DNA from: Parascedosporium putredinis
Lineage: Eukaryota > Ascomycota > Sordariomycetes > Microascales > Microascaceae
Direction of reading: 5' to 3'
Length of the DNA stretch: 64,000 bases
NCBI GenBank assembly: GCA_949357655.1
Contig: CASHTG010000001.1
Coordinates: 2,604,001 to 2,668,000, forward strand
Part shown: one piece after another, positions 13,001 through 27,271 of the stretch
Numbering within the stretch: position 1 is the first letter of the stretch
Layout: each line of letters starts with the position of its first letter
Translations under genes and position numbers: made by a program
The notes under the pieces: generated by a model
What the model was told of the DNA's origin: nothing
The model's input: only the letters and a program-made list of their open reading frames with translations
The model's database searches: none

Positions 13001-13928
13001 TGACCTCAACCTCGAGCTGGTGGAGCGTCGGAAGTCACTTGTTACATGTACGGCGGCTTCGGCTGCATACAGTGACTGCATTGGTACCCAGGTACCGATG
13101 ACCCCTGGCAGATACTGACGAGGTTGCGAAGGGAAGGGGCGGAGGGGAAGGAGGGGGTGGGGTGGGAAACGAGGGTGTGGGACTTCCCAACGAAAAATTT
13201 TTGGCGAGGAAGGACGGCTCAACTGGGCACCTCAAGCTGTGTGATGGCCAATGACAATACCGCTAGCGTTGCCCCCTTTACGCCGGAAAGCTAGCTCTCG
13301 CGATCAGAATGCGACCAGGAGAAAAAGAAGGAGGGAAAAAAAATCGGGTAATAGCTTGCCTCGCTCACTCACCCTCACTCTAGCTTGGGTGCCTCAGAAA
13401 CAAGCCTAGCAACAGAAACGTCTCCTTCCTGTCCATCCCCTCAATCTGACAGAGCCATCTACCCATTCACTCACTTCGACTTCTTCAGATCAACCCTTCC
13501 TCTCTTCTTCTCCTCGAGCACCTTTCGAGCTTGGCATCTTTCCACACTTAATCTACATTGCCTTAATACCCCAGGCTCACCAAGTCAGCTTGGTCCTATC
13601 TTCTCTTCATTCCTCAACCCTTCTCTTCTTCGCCGCACTCATCCCGGCTCCAACGGGCTGCCTTGTCCCTTCCAACGCAGTCTCACGAAGCATCTTCTTG
13701 CCGACGATTAGACGCCCCCTTCGTCCACGTCCCTTCATTCCACTGATCATTCGGATCTTTGCGGTGCACTTTGTTTCCTGTTGGTGTTGCGGAGCATCAA
13801 CACCTTCCAAGGTAAGAAGGAGTGAACCCCGCCTTGTAGCTGCGCCGGCAATGAACACAATCATTAATGTTGCCCATGGCTTGAACAGTAAAACTTTTTA
13901 GAGATACCCCATATTTCAATCGCCCATC
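10080..13928. promoter_or_regulatory. Shared upstream region of FAS2 and FAS1
   Basis: 3.85 kb between the divergent start codons of the two FAS subunits, so it must hold both promoters. No coding gene is recognisable. Immediately upstream of FAS1 there is a strong C/T-rich tract (about 13455-13640), common in filamentous fungal promoters and leaders. A possible 77-nt leader intron (GTAAGA at 13812, AG at 13887-13888) ends 40 nt before the FAS1 ATG. Three CCTCGG-type hexamers (11137, 11476, 12814; either strand) match the fatty-acid response core known from Aspergillus FarA/FarB, but that count is near chance for this length. The size leaves room for long 5' leaders or an unrecognised noncoding RNA. 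Confidence 0.6.
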
Positions 13929-16900
13929 ATGTACGGCGCTGGAGCCGGCCCGCAAACGGGCGTCTCAACTCCGAGATCGAGCGCCTCGCTACGCCCTCTC
14001 ACCGTCACCCATGGAAAGCTCGAGACATCCTTCCTCGTCCCGACTGTTCTCCATTTTCACGCCTCCCAGCTTAAGGAGAGGTTCAGCGCATCTCTCCCCA
14101 CCCCCACAGACGAGCTAGCTCAAGATGATGAGCCCTCTTCCGTACCTGAGCTCCTGGCCAGGTACATGGGCTTCATCGCGCAAGAGATTGAGACTGGCGA
14201 AGACGATGGCCAAGGCTCGTATGAAGAGGTTCTCAAACTTGTGCTAAATGAGTTTGAGCGAGCTTTCTTGCAGGGCAACGAAGTCCACCCGTTGGCAGCC
14301 ACCCTACCTGGGATTGACTCGAAGAAGCTCGAAGTCATCCGCTGCTACTACGCTGGTCGCGCCGCCGTGAACCGTCCCGTCAAACCCCACCAGTCTGCCC
14401 TCTTCAGGGAAGCCGACGATAACTCGGCGCAAATTTACACCATCTTCGGTGGTCAAGGCAACATCGAGGAGTACTTTGACGAGATCAGGGAAGTGAGCAA
14501 AGTCTATTCCACCTTTGTAGGCGAGCTCATCACCGCGGGAGCCGAGCTCCTTCAATCGCTAGCAGCTCATCCCGAGGCGGAGAAGCTCTACCCCAAGGGC
14601 CTTGATGTTTTGGGGTGGTTGCACAACCCTGAGGCTACGCCCGACGTAGATTATCTGATCTCGGCGCCTGTCAGCTTTCCCTTGATTGGTTTGCTGCAGC
14701 TTGCCCACTATGAGGTCACTTGCAAGGTGCTCGGTGTCCAGCCGGGCGTCCTGCGCGACAGGATTCAGGGAACCACGGGCCATTCTCAGGGTGTTGTCGT
14801 GGCCGCTGCGACCGCCGCCGCCGGTTCGTGGGACTCGTGGCGCGAGGTCGCCATGAAGGCCCTCACTATCCTCTTCTGGATCGGTGCCAGGAGTCAGCAG
14901 ACATTCCCCAGGACGTCTATCACACCCTCCATGCTGCGCGACTCGGTCGACAACGGCGAAGGCACTCCCTCCCCCATGCTTAGCATCCGCGACCTCTCCC
15001 AGGCCGAAGTCCAGAAGCATATCGATGCAACCAACCACTATCTTCCAGCTGATCGCCACATCGGTATCTCGCTTATCAACAGCCCCCGAAACATGGTTGT
15101 TACCGGTCCTCCCATGTCGCTCTACGGTCTCAACTCCCGTCTGCGAAAAGTCAAGGCGCCCACCGGTCTCGACCAAAACAGGATTCCCTATACCGAGCGA
15201 AAGGTTCGCTTCTCCAACCGATTCCTACCGATCACCGCCCCTTCCACAGCAAGTATCTTGCCGCGGCTACCGACCTGATTGACGCCGATCTCCGGGACGT
15301 CGAGATCGATGTTTCGAAGCTAGATATTGCTCTCTATGATACACACACTGGAAAGGATGTTCGTGACGGTGTCAAGGGCAACATCGTTCCCACCCTTATT
15401 CGCCTCATCACTCGTGATCCCGTCTACTGGGAGAAGGCTACTGCTTTCCCTGAGGCCACACACGTCTTGGACTTTGGCCCCGGTGGCATCTCGGGAATTG
15501 GCATCCTTACCAGCCGCAACAAGGAAGGAACCGGTGTCCGTGTCATTTTGGCTGGTTCTGTCCAGGGTACCGTCCCTGAAGTTGGCTACAAGTCGGAGCT
15601 GTTTGATCGCGACGAGGAGAACGCAGTCAAGTACGCCATTGACTGGGTCAAGGAGTTTGGCCCCAAGCTCGTCAGGACTGCCAGCGGACGCACTTACCTT
15701 GATACCAGGATGAGTCGTCTACTTGGTCTCCCCGTCATGGTCGCAGGTATGACACCCGCCACGGTTCCCTGGGACTTCGTTGCTGCCACCATGAACGCCG
15801 GATACCACATTGAGCTCGCTGGCGGAGGTTACTTCGATCCCCGCATGATGACGGAGGCTATCCGCAAGATTGAGGGTGCCATTCCCCTGGTCGTGGAATC
15901 GGTATCAACTTGATCTACGTGAACCCCATGGCCATGGCCTGGCAAATCCCCATGATTGGCAAGCTTCGTGCGGAGGGTGTCCCCATCCAGGGCCTCGCCA
16001 TTGGTGCTGGTGTCCCTTCCATCGAGGTTGCCAACGAGTACATCGAAACCCTTGGCCTCAAGCACATCTCCTTCAAGCCCGGTTCCGTCGATGCCATCCA
16101 GGCCGTTGTCAACATTGCCAATGCCAACCCTACCTTCCCCGTCATGTTGCAGTGGACCGGTGGCCGTGGCGGAGGTCATCACTCTTTGAGGACTTCCACC
16201 AGCCTATGCTCCAAATGTATCCCCGTATCCGCCGCGCTGAGAACATCATCCTCATTGCCGGATCCGGTTTCGGTGGTGCCGAAGACACATACCCTTACAT
16301 CACGGGTGAATGGTCGAAGAAGTTCGGCTACCCGCCTATGCCTTTTGACGGCTGCATGTTCGGTAGTCGTATGATGGTTGCCAAGGAGGCTCACACTAGC
16401 CCCGATGCCAAGAAGGCCATTATCGATGCTCCCGGTGTCGAAGACTCCGAGTGGGAGAACACGTACAAGGTACCTACTGGTGGTGTTCTCACTGTCAGGT
16501 CCGAGATGGGTGAGCCCATCCACAAGCTTGCTACGCGCGGTGTTCGCTTCTGGGCTGAAATGGATCAGAAGATCTTCAGCGTTCCCAAGGAAAAGCGTGT
16601 CGCGGAGCTGAAGAAGAACCGCGACTACATTATCCAGAAGCTCAACGACGATTTCCAGAAGGTCTGGTTCGGTCGCAACAAGGCAGGCCAGGCCGTCGAT
16701 CTCGACGAGATGACGTATGCCGAAGTCGTTGATCGTATGATTGAACTCTTGTACGTCAAGCACGAGTCTCGTTGGATTGATCCTACTTATATCCGCCTCA
16801 CTGCGGACTGGATCCAGCGTGTGGAGGAGCGTTTCACCCAGACCCCTGGCCAGCCTTGCGTTTTGCAAAATAAGATGGACTTGAAGGAGCCCTTCGCCAC

Positions 16901-19900
16901 GGTTGAGCGCGTCCTCGCCGCCTACCCCGAAGCGCAAACTCAGATTGTCAATGCCCACGACGTTGAGCACTTCCTTCTCCTCTGCATGTTCCCATTCCAG
17001 AAGCCCGTCCCCTTCGTGCCCGTCTTTGATGACAACTTTGAATTCTACTTCAAGAAGGATTCTCTTTGGCAGTCAGAAGACGTCCAGGCCGTTCAAGGCC
17101 AGGATGTCGGCAGGACCTGTATTCTCCAGGGACCCGTTGCCGTCAAGTACTCGACTGTCATGGACGAGCCCATCCAGCAGATTCTTGATGGAATCCACAA
17201 CGGCCACATTGCTGGTCTCACCCGCGACCTTTACGGAGGCGATGTGAGCCGGATCCCTACCGTTGAGTACTTTGGTGGCCGTGTTACCGAGACCGAGATC
17301 CCCGTTGACCTTGACTCGCTCACCGTTTCCTATGACGCCCATAAGAACACCTATCGTCTGGCATCTTCTGCTAGCGCGGTCATGCCCCGCTTGAATCATG
17401 GCTGGCGCTCCTCGCTGGCCCCAAGAGGAGCTGGCGGCACGCTCTTCTCCTGTCGGATGTCGTCGTACAGGGACAAAAGTACGAGACGAACCCGATCAAG
17501 AGGATTTTCACCCCCACCAAGGGCATGTTTGTCGAGATTCAGTATCCCAACGACCCCCAGAAGACGGTGATCATCGTCCAGGAACAACCCAGGCACAACG
17601 TCTACGTTGACGTGATCGAGGTCAAGCTGAACAGCCCCAACGAGATTGTTGTCAACATGATTAAGGATACAACTGCTCTCGGCAAGGCCGCGGCCCTGCC
17701 CCTCAAGTTCACTTACCACCCCGAGGCTGGCTACTCGCCTATCCGAGAGGTCATGGAAGACCGCAATGATCGCATCAAGGAGTTTTACTGGAAGGCGTGG
17801 TTTGGCAATGATCCCCTTGATCTTGATGCCCTCGTCACTGCCAAGTTCGACGGCGGACAAACCACCATCACCGGCGAGGCCATCAACGACTTCATCCACG
17901 CTGTCGGAAACACGGGCGAAGCCTTTGTTGACCGACCTGGCAAGATCATGTATGCTCCTATGGACTTCGCCATCGTTGTGGGCTGGAAGGCCATTACCAA
18001 GCCCATTTTCCCTCGCAAGATTGACGGAGATCTGCTCAAGCTCGTTCACCTTTCCAACGCGTTCCGCATGATGCCTGGTGCCGAGCCTCTCAAGAAGGGC
18101 GACGTTGTTTCCACCACGGCTCAGATTAACGCCGTGATCAACCAAGAGTCTGGCAAGATGGTCGAAGTATGCGGTACCATTGTCCGCGACGGCGAACCTG
18201 TCATGGAAGTGACCTCGCAGTTCCTGTACCGCGGAACCTACACGGATTATGAAAACACTTTCCAGCGAAAGCTCGAGACGCCTGTCAAGATCCACCTCGC
18301 CACCACCCGTGATGTCGCCGTTCTACGCTCTAAGCAGTGGTTCATGGCGGACGAGTTGCCCCAGAATATTGAGCTCCTCGGCCAGACCCTTACTTTCCGC
18401 CTTCAGAGTCTGATGCGCTACAAGAACAAGGATGTGTTTAGCAGCGTCGAGACTCGTGGCCCTGTCCTGCTTGAGCTCCCCACCAAGGAGATCATCCAGG
18501 TTGCCAGCGTCGACTATGAGGCCGGCCTCTCTCACGGAAACCCCGTTATTGACTACCTCAGCCGTAACGGTGTTCCTCTTGATCAGCCTGTTCACTTTGA
18601 GAACCCCATTCCCCTGAGCGGCAAGACCCCCTGCAGCTTCGTGCCCCTGCCTCGAACGAGAACTACGCACGTGTATCGGGCGACTACAACCCTATCCACG
18701 TTTCTCGCGTCTTTTCGAGCTATGCCAACCTCCCCGGCACCATTACCCACGGCATGTACTCCAGCGCCGCTGTCCGTAGTCTCGTGGAGACTTGGGCAGC
18801 CGACAACAACATTGGCCGTGTGAGGAGCTTCCACGCCTCGCTCGTGGGCATGGTGCTTCCCAACGACGATATCCAGGTCAACCTCCAGCACGTTGGTATG
18901 GTTGCGGGTCGCAAGATTATCAAGGTGGAGGCCAGCAACAAAGACACGGAGGAGAAGGTGCTTCTCGGCGAGGCCGAGGTTGAGCAGCCGGTGACCGCCT
19001 ACGTCTTCACTGGCCAAGGCTCTCAGGAGCAAGGCATGGGCATGGACTTGTATGCCAGCAGCCCCGTAGCTCAGGAGATCTGGGACCGTGCTGACAAGTA
19101 CCTCCTCGAAAACTATGGTGAGTTGCTTAGCCCGACACCCGTCTCCCCATTCTTTCCCCGCCCCTTCGTCCCTCTCGGCACTATCGCTAACCCTAACCCT
19201 TCTCTCTTTCAGGCTTTTCCATCACCAACATTGTGCGCAACAACCCTAAGGAGCTCACCATCCACTTTGGTGGCCCCCGTGGTAAGGCTATTCGCCAGAA
19301 CTACATGGCCATGACTTTTGAAAGTGTCTCTAGCGACGGCACGGTCAAGTCGGAGCGCATCTTCAAGGAGATTGATGAGACGACCACGTCGTACACTTAC
19401 CGCTCACCCACGGGTCTCCTGTCGGCGACGCAATTCACTCAGCCCGCCCTCACGCTCATGGAAAAGGCCAGCTTCGAGGACATGAAGTCTAAGGGTCTCG
19501 TGCCCAGGGACAGCACCTTTGCGGGTCACTCGCTCGGTGAATACTCGGCCCTCACGGCGCTCGCGGATGTCATGCCGATTGAGAGTTTAGTGTCGGTCGT
19601 CTTCTACCGCGGTCTGACCATGCAGGTCGCCGTGGAACGTGATGCGGCCGGTCGCTCCAACTACTCCATGTGTGCTGTTAACCCCAGCCGCATCTCGAAG
19701 ACGTTCAACGAAGAGGCGCTCCAGTATGTGGTGGATAACATCGCCGAACAGACTGGATGGCTTGTGGAGATTGTCAACTACAACATCGCCAACATGCAAT
19801 ACGTGTGCGCTGGTGACCTTCGAGCGCTCGACACGCTCACTGGTGTGACCAACTTCCTGAAGCAGCAGCAGATCAATATTGAGGAGATGAAGGGCAACAT

Positions 19901-20348
19901 CTCGGAGACCAAGGACGCCCTCCGCAACATTATCCAAGGATGCGCGGAAGCGACGCTCAAGAAGCCCCAGCCATTGGAGTTGCAGCGAGGATACGCGACG
20001 ATTCCTCTTCGAGGCATCGACGTGCCTTTCCACTCGACCTTCTTGCGGTCGGGTGTTAAGCCGTTCCGATCTTTCCTCCTCAAGAAGATCAACAAGACCA
20101 CGATTGACCCAGCCAAGCTTATTGGCAAGTACATCCCCAACGTGACGGCCAAGCCGTTTGAGTTGACCAAGGAGTACTTTGAGGAGGTTTACAAGCTCAC
20201 CAACTCGCCTCGCATCGGGCACGTGTTGGCCAACTGGGACAGGTACACCTCGGATGAGGCGGACAGCGATGACTCGAACAGCGGGTCCGAGACGCGAGCT
20301 CTCAACGGAACCGACGTCGAGCAGGCTGGTGCCGGGGCCGCCGCTTGA
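13929..20348 (+). CDS. FAS1: Fatty acid synthase subunit beta
   Basis: Beta chain of the fungal FAS. Domains in order: acetyltransferase with nucleophile motif TGHSQG (about residue 285); FMN enoyl reductase ([19 protein letters not shown], then GGRGGGHHS, about residues 600-760); hot-dog dehydratase region including the MaoC-like [20 protein letters not shown] (about residue 1590); and malonyl/palmitoyl transferase ([17 protein letters not shown], then [17 protein letters not shown], about residue 1835). It starts at ATG 13929 ([11 protein letters not shown]) and ends at TGA 20346-20348. One 95-nt intron (19118-19212) splits NYG/FSIT. Five single-base losses (near 15240, 15886, 16186, 17397 and 18629) interrupt the frame in strongly conserved stretches. 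Adding five bases gives exactly 2109 residues. It is divergently paired with FAS2, as in many Pezizomycotina, consistent with matched subunit supply. Confidence 0.97.
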
Positions 20349-23620
<3,272 letters not shown>

Positions 23621-24175
23621 GCACGGATAGAATGAGACATCTAACACCAAAATTCATACCAAATCCACCCGTTAAACCAAGGAAAGAGGCTAGATCTCTT
23701 TTCTCTTTTTTTTCTTTTTCTCACTTCAACTATCTGTTTTAAATTGGCAAACGCCCAGCAGCCGACCTGAAGATGCATTGATCAGTTCTTTGAATGAAGA
23801 CTAAGCCTGATAAGAAGATGAACGTTGATATCAGGCCAGGAAAGAAGCCCTTTTTCTGTATATAAAAAGAAGAAGAAGAAGGATACCACTTAAGTAAACG
23901 CATTAGTGGGTTTGCTTCCAGCCAGGATAGAAGGGTTGTTGGAAGACAGAAATTTCGCCAAGCTCGCCATAATACTTGAAGCGACAAGAGCTACTATTAC
24001 AGCGTGCTCTCTATCACCCGTCAACTAAAGATATCTTGCGTGGTGTGGGTGTCCACCAATGATGACTCAGCAAACTACGTCTCTCCCACCTGCCAAAATT
24101 CGTTCTTGGGACTCGCACCCGTCGAGTCCGATTCCTTGAGCTTTCTTGAATTCACACAATGGACCAACATCCGCC
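23621..24175. other. Intergenic region between guanine deaminase and PPR gene
   Basis: 0.55 kb. T-rich tract at 23699-23722 and A/G-rich stretch at 23864-23882, compatible with a 3' UTR then a promoter. A frame open from 24004 upstream of the PPR gene lacks an ATG at its beginning. I prefer ATG 24176 as the start because it opens an Arg-rich, presequence-like N-terminus. Confidence 0.4.
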
Positions 24176-25808
24176 ATGGGTGGCACGCGGATAGTCTTGA
24201 GGCGGAATTGGCGACCTGGGATATTCGCACCCCATCGCACTCATTCGCCAAAGTTCACGAATCCGCCCACCACCGTCTTCCTTCGACGAAACTGGTCCTG
24301 GTCCGGCCGCCCTCCGTCGAACCCGCCCACGAGCCGACACCACCCCACGCCCCCGACCAAGGATGGGGCGGATCGCGCATTCTGCCGCGCGCAAAACTGG
24401 AGCCACGCTCCGAGAATGACCTTGCTCGCTCCGCAGAAGATGAGGCGGCGAAGCGGCGAGAGGAGGAGGATATGGGGTGGAGCAGGGACGCCCTCCAAGC
24501 TTTTCTCGCCGATAAAGGCTCGGCCGCGGTGCTGGCGCGCTTTGAAGGATTGGCCGCCGCACAGCTGCATACCAAGGGACGGGCGGGGACCCTAGTAGAA
24601 GCTTTTAAAGAAATGCGTGCTCTGGGGATCCGGGCTAGCCCTGCTTTCTACGGCCTGGCGCTCGCGGTACGTTGCAGAAGCCTCGATGGGACATACGCAT
24701 GAGATCTTTGTGGAGGGACACCTCGGCTAACGTGAAGTAATGTAGGGTCTTGCGATTCACCCCGACTACCTTCTTCGTGCGACCATTCTCGATGCGATGC
24801 GGAGTGACTGGGTCGAATTCACGACCGACCACAGGGTCCATGTCGTCATCGGCATGCTGCGAGACGGACAGTATGAGATGGCGTTTGACGAGGTGGAAGA
24901 CCTCGTTTCCGAAAAGTCCCGGTCCCCTACTGGCTTTTCGAGATACTCGTATTCACCTTTGGTAAACTCGGCTTCCTCGAGGAGGCCATGCTAGCCTTGG
25001 AGTACAGGCAAGGGCGAACAGATGCGCCCCGGCCTCCTCAAACCTTTTGTACTACATGCTCGACGTGTGCAGCGCCGCCTACCACTACGCCGGCACCGTG
25101 CACTTTTGGCAGGTCGCCGTGCGGGACAGCGGCATCGTGCCCTCGGACGGCACCCTTTTGAACGTGATCAACACGGCCTCCCGCCACGCCGATCCGGAAC
25201 TCGCTCTGGAGGCCCTGCGCGTGACCACGGACCGAAAAGTCCAGCTTTCCTTCCAGCACTTCGAGCCCGTCATCGAGGCGTATGCCGGCCTGGGCGAGCT
25301 CGACGGCGCGTTCCGAATGCTCTGCGTCATGGATAGCGCTGGCTTGCGGCCGGGCAGGGACGCCACGAGAAGCGTTTTGGACGTCTTGCGGGATGCGCCC
25401 GAGCGGGTGGACGAGGCCGTTGGGATCCTCCGCGATCTTTCCCGGTCCTATCGTGTTCCCATCGCGGCGATCAATGTCGTCCTCGAGGCGCTGTGCTCGT
25501 CCGGCAACACGGCCGCGGCGGAGACCCTGTACGAATCCTTGCCCTCCATCACTCCCGACCCGCCGACCGTCACCACCTTTCACCCCTTCCTCACCTCCCC
25601 GTCGCCACCCGCCCACATATGTATCGCCGCCATTGAATCATTCCCCAACCTTACCCTCTCGCCCCCGGAGCTCGCAAGCCTCGCCGTACATCTCGCCCGC
25701 CCTTCTCTAGACGCTGCGCTCGCCTATCTCTATCGCATAGACGCCGTCTATAAACCTTGGCGGCACCAGCAGCAGAATCAACGTCACCCCGCCCCTGACG
25801 GAGTCGGT

Positions 25809-25848
<40 letters not shown>

Positions 25849-26041
25849 CGAAGCCTGATGCTTGATCCTTCACGCGGGTGCCGTACGGGCCCTGGCCTTG
25901 GAGATGCTGCGCCGCCGAGACGCCCGTACGTGGGAATTCTTTTCCGAAATGGGCAGGCGTAACGCATCTCTCGCCGCTGAACTCCGAGACCTGGGTCGCG
26001 GCGTGGGTGAACAAGTCGCTGGGGAAGAGGGGGCCCAATAA
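24176..26041 (+). CDS. Pentatricopeptide repeat protein, probably mitochondrial
   Basis: Helical-repeat RNA-binding protein of the PPR class, likely acting on organellar transcripts; the specific target is unknown. The N-terminus from ATG 24176 (MGGTRIVLRRNWRPGIF) is Arg-rich, has no acidic residue and resembles a matrix-targeting presequence. PPR-like units include GRAGTLVEAFKEMRALGIRA, AGLGELDGAFRMLCVMDSAG and AAINVVLEALCSSGNTAAAE. A 79-nt intron (24667-24745) falls after GLALA. Near the C-terminus a GTCGGC hexanucleotide tandem (25803-25844) encodes a Val-Gly ladder, followed after a frameshift by a helical tail (LEMLRRRDARTWEFFSEMGR) and tandem stops at 26039. Four one-base losses (between about 24300 and 24420, then about 24912, 25028 and 25860) restore 596 residues. 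Class confident; exact orthologue not recognised. Confidence 0.75.
25803..25844 (+). repeat. Coding GTCGGC hexanucleotide tandem repeat
   Basis: One GTCGGT plus six perfect GTCGGC units inside the PPR gene, translated as alternating Val-Gly. Unit number is a multiple of two codons, so slippage changes protein length without shifting frame. Confidence 0.95.
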
Positions 26042-26857
26042 TAAAGTCCCCTATCCATCGAGCGCGTGCGGTGCCCTCCCTTACGGTTGCATCCTACGTT
26101 TTGCTATCCTATGGCTTGCCTACGTACAGCTAGCTATCCGGGCATGTTTTTGTCTCTTTTATAGTTGATACCCCACCCTTTTTCTTTGGCCTTTTGCGGG
26201 GGCGATCCGTGCCCAATCTTTTTGTACATTATCGTCATCATCATCATCATCTCGCCCGAAGGAGGAGGGGCAAGGCGTTGCCAGTCTTTGGCCATGTGTT
26301 AGATTTGTTTAGACCGTTCTTAGAGTTGGGTTATGAGAATGAACTGAAACGCATCAAATCTGATTTTTTTAACGCAACCTTGATTTTCAAATCCATAGGT
26401 CCAGACTATACATTCAGTCATCGATTCAGGAGTGACATGTGGCATGTTGGTGGGTGGGACAAATATTTGACGGGATGCGCGAGGCATATTATATATTACG
26501 GGCACTTCTTCCAACAGATAGGCCTCGCTTGTCTCATGATCTTCTAGCTTACATTGGCAGGAAGAAACGGGGGAAAATTGAACAAGAAGAATAAAAAAAG
26601 AACCTAGAAAAAGATACAACAGCCAATCAACTGGTCGATGCAAGGGTATTTGTGCTATCATATCAAGGGCATCGTCAAGTGTCTTTAAAAAAAAAAAAAA
26701 AGTCCGTCATCATTGTACCGTCGCAGAGTCCCCCGTGTTGGGGTAAGCAGATTGTAGTGATATGAAGGCTGGCTTAAAGGTGACGAGGCATGGCACTCGA
26801 CGGCGCGAGGCAACGGAACCCAGGTCAAGGAGGGGATGCCGAACACCGGCCTGGCCG
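26042..26857. other. Convergent 3' region between PPR and Zn2Cys6 genes
   Basis: 0.8 kb, AT-richer than the coding flanks, with a CAT/ATC microsatellite at about 26229-26251 and a run of about 15 A at 26686-26701. No gene seen. Confidence 0.5.
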
Positions 26858-27240
26858 TTACTGACGGTGGTGGACAGATCCGGCAAGGAGGTCAATCAAG
26901 GCGTCATTGTCAGCGCCGCCGTAGGAAGAGCCGTGGTTGGGTAGGGTGAGGGAGCCATGATGATCATAGGAGCCGTAGCTGCCGCGGGTCGGTTGCGTGT
27001 TTGATGACGAGGACGAGGGATAACCGTACCAGTTTTGTTGTTGCTGCTGCTGTTTGTTCTGGTACCGGTGTGTGTTTGCATTATTTCCACCCTGGGCGTC
27101 GCGCGCCTGACTCTGGCTTTGAGTCTGGGTCTGGGTTTGTTGTCGGTGCTGGTATGGCTGGGTTTGGGCCTGAGGCTGCCTTGGCCTTGGGTTATGTTTA
27201 GGGGTTGGGGGTTATACGGTGGGTACTGCTGCTGCTGATG

Positions 27241-27271
<31 letters not shown>

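Noticed and set aside
19118..19212. Telomerase RNA template (CTAACCCTAACCCT)
   Set aside because: It lies inside a 95-nt spliced intron of FAS1 and serves as the branch region; fungal telomerase RNAs are far longer.
14304..20222. Minus-strand ORFs opposite FAS1 (up to 299 codons)
   Set aside because: Same antisense-shadow effect; FAS1 is certain on the plus strand.
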